Source of the DNA: Pedobacter frigidisoli
GTDB taxonomy: Bacteria; Bacteroidota; Bacteroidia; Sphingobacteriales; Sphingobacteriaceae
Direction of reading: 5' to 3'
DNA: 64,000 nucleotides
Assembly: GCF_004331675.1 (NCBI RefSeq)
Contig: NZ_SJSN01000016.1
Location: 1 to 64,000, forward strand
Within the stretch, counting starts at the first letter, position 1. Each line of letters opens with the position of its first letter. The position numbers and the translations under genes were made by a program. The notes beneath the pieces are model-generated. The model saw only the letters and a list, made by a program, of their open reading frames with translations. It had not been told where the DNA came from and did not search any database. This document shows, piece by piece, positions 60,597 to 64,000 of the stretch.

Positions 60597-61386
60597 ATCC
60601 AACGGCAATTTGAGGTGCATAACCCAGATTGGCATCATAAGTAGTTGCCATATCTAACAAGAATTTTTTATAATTTAAACCGAAGCCAGCGTATTGTTTA
60701 AACGGTTTGGCGCTTAACCCGCCACGTAAACTCAATAAATCGATAATTTTATAATCGATGCCCAAACTGACATCGATAGATTGATTAATTGCCTTACTGA
60801 CTGATGTTGCAATTAAAACTTTATCGGATACTAAATAACTTGCCCCAATATTAAATGAAGTCGGTATTTCTGCTAAAACTTCTTTACCGCTAAATTTTTG
60901 TTTTGATGGATTGCTGACGAAAATCCCGAAAGTAAATTCTTTACTGAATTGATAAAGTGCGCCAACATCTATAGAAAAACCCGTTGATGAGCCATAGTTA
61001 GCAATTTTGAGTTGATGGTAATTTCCGTTTAAAGCGATGGATAATTTATCGCTAAACTTTTTCGCATATGCAAACCCGATTTTGCTTTCATTGTATTCAG
61101 TAAACCCATATCGCTGAAAGCTGGCACCAGCAAAATTATTTTTGAATGGAATAACAGCGACCAAAGCTTGAGTGCTAATCTCGTTACTAAAAAGATGTTT
61201 AATGTAATTTATTGAAACAGTAGGCCGTTCAAGAGCTGTAATTCCTGATGGATTTGCCTGCAATGCCCATACATCGGTAACGGCTGCGCCATTGTTGCCC
61301 ATAGCTGTAAGCCTTGGACCCAAATTGTTTTGAGCAAATAAATAAAAAGGCGTGAGGGAGATTAACAATACATTCCATATCTTCAT
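60586..61386 (-). CDS. PorV/PorQ-like outer-membrane barrel protein
   Basis: The 266-aa protein has a signal peptide (FYLFAQ) followed by LGPRLTAMGNNGAAVTDVWALQANPSGI, the usual opening of PorV/PorQ and FadL-like proteins in Bacteroidota. It then shows repeated beta strands and a C-terminal aromatic residue. It is the first gene of the unit with the HhH barrel and ComEC. It may help assemble or attach the downstream barrel; this is inference. Confidence 0.8.
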   Translation of the reverse strand: MKIWNVLLISLTPFYLFAQNNLGPRLTAMGNNGAAVTDVWALQANPSGITALERPTVSINYIKHLFSNEISTQALVAVIPFKNNFAGASFQRYGFTEYNESKIGFAYAKKFSDKLSIALNGNYHQLKIANYGSSTGFSIDVGALYQFSKEFTFGIFVSNPSKQKFSGKEVLAEIPTSFNIGASYLVSDKVLIATSVSKAINQSIDVSLGIDYKIIDLLSLRGGLSAKPFKQYAGFGLNYKKFLLDMATTYDANLGYAPQIAVGYAF

Positions 61387-61475
61387 TTGAGGGCGTTAAA
61401 ACCAGTAAATAAAAAATAGGGGTGATTGTTGTTGGTTGTTCTAATGTAGAGAAAATTTAATCTAAAACAAAAAAA

Positions 61476-61506
61476 TTGTTGTTGAGGTAATAATTGATTA
61501 AATTTG
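61476..61506 (+). promoter_or_regulatory. Promoter of the RelE-type toxin-antitoxin operon
   Basis: TTG (61476-61478) and TAAATTTG (61499-61506) are 20 nt apart, a near-perfect Bacteroidota promoter. The -7 box ends only 4 nt before the antitoxin ATG at 61511, so the mRNA would be leaderless or nearly so. Confidence 0.65.
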
Positions 61507-61510
61507 ATTT

Positions 61511-61726
61511 ATGGAAAAATCAAATATTAATTTTGATACTTTGGTAGATACAATGTATAATCTACCTTTAGAAGATAGATTAGAATTGAAAGATTTGCTT
61601 GAACAGAGTATTGCCGATTCACGTAGAAATGAAATTGAGGTAAATATAAAAGCAGCTAAAAAAGAGCATAAAACAGCTGGGCTTAAATTTTCATCTGATA
61701 TCAATCAGCTTAAGAAAATGTTGTAA
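61511..61726 (+). CDS. Putative antitoxin, 71 aa
   Basis: A 71-aa helical protein (LPLEDRLELKDLLEQSIADSRRNEIEVNIKAAKKEHK) resembling the short antitoxins that precede RelE/ParE-type toxins in Bacteroidota. Its stop overlaps the toxin ATG (TAATG). The basic C-terminal half could wrap the toxin. The promoter is immediately upstream. Confidence 0.8.
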   Translation: MEKSNINFDTLVDTMYNLPLEDRLELKDLLEQSIADSRRNEIEVNIKAAKKEHKTAGLKFSSDINQLKKML

Positions 61727-61995
61727 TGGAAGTTGCTTTTAGTGATTCCTTTAAAAAAGCATTCAAAGAGCGTATTCAAAATAAATCAGCAGAGATAGTG
61801 TTTTGGGATAAATTAAATCTATTTATTGAAGACCCTTTTAGTTCTAAATTGAAAACACATAAACTTTCTGGTAAACTTAAAGGTTCTTGGAGTTTCTCTG
61901 TAGAATATGATTTAAGAGTTGTTTTCTTTTTCACCAAGGATAAACCCATGAAAGCCGTATTAGTAGATATTGGTAACCATGATGAAGTTTACTGA
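61726..61995 (+). CDS. RelE/ParE-superfamily toxin
   Basis: An 89-aa protein with the RelE-fold pattern: an N-terminal helix (FKKAFKERIQN), then HKLSGKLKGSWSFSVEYDLRVVFFF and VLVDIGNHDEVY, the YafQ/RelE-type core and C-terminal histidine region. It likely cleaves mRNA at the ribosome. It overlaps its antitoxin by 1 nt, and its stop directly abuts the convergent MerR gene. Confidence 0.87.
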   Translation: MEVAFSDSFKKAFKERIQNKSAEIVFWDKLNLFIEDPFSSKLKTHKLSGKLKGSWSFSVEYDLRVVFFFTKDKPMKAVLVDIGNHDEVY

Positions 61996-62331
61996 TTACA
62001 ACTCCTCTGCCAAGCCAACCAAAAATCCTTTCAGTTTTTCCAACGAATCAATAATCTTTTGATTCTCTTTTACGCCAGATTTGTTATTCTTTAAATAATC
62101 TTTTGCACCTTTTAAAGTGAAGCCTTTTTCATCAACCAAATTGAAGATAATCTTTAAATTTTCAATGTCTTCTGGAGTGAATAATCGGTTACCTTTCTTG
62201 TTTTTCTTAGGTTGAAGAATGTCGAATTCCTTTTCGTAAAAACGGATTTGTGATGCGTTTACATTAAACATTTCAGTCACTTCGCCCATTGTATAATACA
62301 TTTTATTGATGTCTCTTTCTTTATACGGCAT
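61996..62331 (-). CDS. MerR family transcriptional regulator
   Basis: A 111-aa regulator with a MerR winged-helix domain (YYTMGEVTEMFNVNASQIRFYEKEFDIL, about residues 11-40, then KKGNRLFTPEDIENLKII) and a short C-terminal coiled helix with no ligand-binding domain. It is divergent from alaS with a 115-bp shared promoter region. Its stop abuts the toxin gene with zero spacing. The target is unknown. Confidence 0.92.
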   Translation of the reverse strand: MPYKERDINKMYYTMGEVTEMFNVNASQIRFYEKEFDILQPKKNKKGNRLFTPEDIENLKIIFNLVDEKGFTLKGAKDYLKNNKSGVKENQKIIDSLEKLKGFLVGLAEEL

Positions 62332-62378
62332 AACTTGTGCTTGATTATTAAGGTTTTACAACGATTAATTAAAGTATT

Positions 62379-62411
62379 CAAATGTAGCTCGATTTTTCCT
62401 GATTAACGCAA
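62379..62411 (-). promoter_or_regulatory. Promoter of the MerR gene
   Basis: On the minus strand TTG (62409-62411) and TACATTTG (62379-62386) are 22 nt apart. The -7 match is perfect and the spacing slightly long. It ends 47 nt before the ATG. Confidence 0.55.
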
Positions 62412-62419
62412 TAAAATTT

Positions 62420-62427
62420 TAATTTTG
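62420..62427 (+). promoter_or_regulatory. -7 box of alaS
   Basis: TAATTTTG is a perfect TAnnTTTG match 19 nt before the alaS ATG. No clear -33 box. The divergent MerR promoter lies 8 nt away, so both may be controlled together. Confidence 0.5.
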
Positions 62428-62446
62428 TTCCTCCAATAATATACTA

Positions 62447-64000
62447 ATGACAGCACAAGAGATAAGACAGGCATTCCTAGAATTTTTTAAAGAGAAACAA
62501 CATCATATTGTTCCATCGGCACCGATTGTGGTTAAAAACGACCCAACGTTAATGTTTACCAACGCCGGAATGAATCAATTTAAAGATTTGTTTTTAGGAG
62601 AAGCGCCAATTAAATATCCTCGTGTTGTCGATACACAGCGTTGTTTGCGAGTATCGGGCAAGCATAACGATTTGGAGGAAGTTGGTATCGATACTTACCA
62701 CCATACCATGTTCGAAATGTTGGGCAATTGGAGCTTTGGCGATTATTTTAAGAAAGATGCTATCGATTGGAGTTGGGGATTATTGACTGAAGTTTATAAA
62801 ATTCCGAAAGAAAAATTATATGTTACCTATTTTGAGGGTGATGAGAAAGAGGGTTTAGCGAAAGACCAGGAGGCTTACGACCTTTGGAAACAATATGTTG
62901 ATGAAAGCCATATTTTACCTGGAAATAAAAAAGATAATTTTTGGGAAATGGGCGATACGGGTCCTTGCGGGCCTTGCTCGGAAATTCATGTAGATTGCCG
63001 TACTTATGAAGAAAAAGCTTCTGTTGATGGCGCAACTTTGGTAAATGCCGACCATCCGCAGGTTATTGAAATCTGGAATAATGTATTTATGCAGTTTAAC
63101 CGTTTAAAGGATGGTTCGCTGCAAAGTTTACCAGCTAAGCACGTTGATACAGGAATGGGTTTCGAGCGTTTGGTGCGTGTTTTACAAGAAAAATCTTCCA
63201 ATTACGATACTGATGTTTTCCAACCGATGATTCAGTTTATCGCTGAGAAATCTGGAGTTAAATATGGCGTAGATGAAAAAACTGATATTGCAATGCGTGT
63301 TATGGCCGACCATATTCGTGCTATTTCGTTTGTAATTGCCGATGGTCAGTTGCCATCAAATAACAAAGCTGGCTACGTTATCCGCAGAATTTTACGTCGT
63401 GCTGTGCGTTATGCTTATACATTTTTGAACTTTAAAGAACCGTTTTTAAATCAATTGGTTCCATTATTAGCTGAACAGTTTAAGGGCGTTTTTGATGAAT
63501 TAATTTCTCAACAGGATTTCGTTCAGAAAGTTGTTTTGGAAGAAGAGGTTTCTTTCTTGAGAACTTTATCTACAGGAATTCAGCGTTTTGAAAAATATCA
63601 AGCTTCCAATAATTTAGTCGAGGGGAACTTTGCTTTCGAACTATCAGATACTTTCGGTTTTCCAATCGATTTAACTGAATTAATGGCCAGAGAAAAGGGT
63701 TGGATTGTTGATCTAGCTGGATATGAGCAAGCACTTAAAAAACAAAAGGATGATAGTCGTGCCGCTACAGCAATTGATACAGGCGATTGGATTACCGTGA
63801 ACACTGATGACCAAAGTGAATTTGTAGGTTACGATGATTTAGAAATTGAAACTGAAATTTTAAAATACCGCAAGGTTAAGGCAAAAGGTAAAGAACAATA
63901 TCAAATCGTTTTGCGCCAAACACCTTTTTATGCGGAGAGCGGTGGTCAGGTTGGAGATACTGGTCGTTTAGAAGACCATAGTCGCCAGTTTTGGGTTGAT
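62447..64000 (+). CDS. alaS: Alanyl-tRNA synthetase, 5' part (cut by window)
   Basis: Open through the window end for 518 codons. The start MTAQEIRQAFLEFFKEKQHH and motifs LMFTNAGMNQFKDLFLGE, TQRCLRVSGKHNDLEEVG, THHTM-type HHTMFEMLGNWSFGDYFK, MGDTGPCGPCSEIH and HVDTGMGFERLVRVLQ are those of AlaRS. The window cuts it before the editing domain is complete. It attaches Ala to tRNA-Ala. It is divergent from the MerR regulator. Confidence 0.96.
   Translation, partial: MTAQEIRQAFLEFFKEKQHHIVPSAPIVVKNDPTLMFTNAGMNQFKDLFLGEAPIKYPRVVDTQRCLRVSGKHNDLEEVGIDTYHHTMFEMLGNWSFGDYFKKDAIDWSWGLLTEVYKIPKEKLYVTYFEGDEKEGLAKDQEAYDLWKQYVDESHILPGNKKDNFWEMGDTGPCGPCSEIHVDCRTYEEKASVDGATLVNADHPQVIEIWNNVFMQFNRLKDGSLQSLPAKHVDTGMGFERLVRVLQEKSSNYDTDVFQPMIQFIAEKSGVKYGVDEKTDIAMRVMADHIRAISFVIADGQLPSNNKAGYVIRRILRRAVRYAYTFLNFKEPFLNQLVPLLAEQFKGVFDELISQQDFVQKVVLEEEVSFLRTLSTGIQRFEKYQASNNLVEGNFAFELSDTFGFPIDLTELMAREKGWIVDLAGYEQALKKQKDDSRAATAIDTGDWITVNTDDQSEFVGYDDLEIETEILKYRKVKAKGKEQYQIVLRQTPFYAESGGQVGDTGRLEDHSRQFWVD

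Overview
The window reads as chromosomal DNA from a Bacteroidota bacterium, most likely family Sphingobacteriaceae (Pedobacter-like). The sequence is AT-rich. Promoters carry the Bacteroidota -7 box TAnnTTTG, for example TTTG-N19-TATATTTG before tRNA-Lys. Gene content is typical of the group: PorE-like OmpA, CarboxypepD-TonB receptor, LutABC, NrtR/AraR-type Nudix regulator, ligase-associated DNA repair set, LptD with tandem amidases. No rRNA, CRISPR array, prophage or intact insertion sequence was seen. The genus is inferred, not proven.

Layout. 1-3.3 kb: tRNA-Lys, a Nudix/wHTH regulator with a HAD phosphatase, and aldose epimerase. 3.4-6.2 kb: lutABC lactate oxidation. 6.3-10.6 kb: PorE-like OmpA protein, QueE, a Rieske protein and a PIN toxin-antitoxin pair. 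10.7-14.3 kb: lepA, a fucosyltransferase-like gene and folD on one strand. 14.7-18.7 kb: a frameshifted GH27 alpha-galactosidase, a MATE transporter and a thioesterase. 19.0-21.6 kb: rpsO and pnp. 21.9-26.7 kb: YwqK-like protein, a secreted protein, rpe and a TonB-dependent receptor. 27.3-29.4 kb: serC and serA. 29.5-35.1 kb: small membrane genes, SAM hydrolase, phoH, purC, a STAS protein and RNase Z. 35.3-40.8 kb: envelope block (MlaD, two amidases, LptD). 40.8-44.7 kb: cinA, a 2-oxoacid dehydrogenase E2, a ferritin-like protein and a frameshifted thioredoxin. 44.7-52.5 kb: ligase-associated DNA damage response genes (PdeM, DEXH helicase, ATP-dependent ligase, MBL exonuclease), divergent from satD-DUF3307. 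52.7-56.5 kb: DPP IV, a secreted protein and an enoyl-CoA hydratase. 56.5-61.4 kb: a ComEC-family channel, an outer-membrane barrel with a ComEA-like HhH domain, and a PorV-like barrel in one overlapping operon. 61.5-64 kb: RelE-type toxin-antitoxin, MerR regulator and the 5' part of alaS.

Three points stand out. First, the order PorV-like, HhH-barrel, ComEC suggests a dedicated DNA-uptake route whose outer-membrane part has not, to my knowledge, been characterised. Second, three 20-bp palindromes at an exact 28-bp period lie between the repair cluster and satD; SatD has a C-terminal HTH, so it may bind there. Third, intergenic DNA is full of palindromic repeats. One is a modular element of roughly 170-250 bp with conserved ends and exchangeable central palindromes, present in at least five copies. 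Two enzyme genes (GH27 and thioredoxin) are each broken by a single frameshift, which could be real decay or sequencing error.
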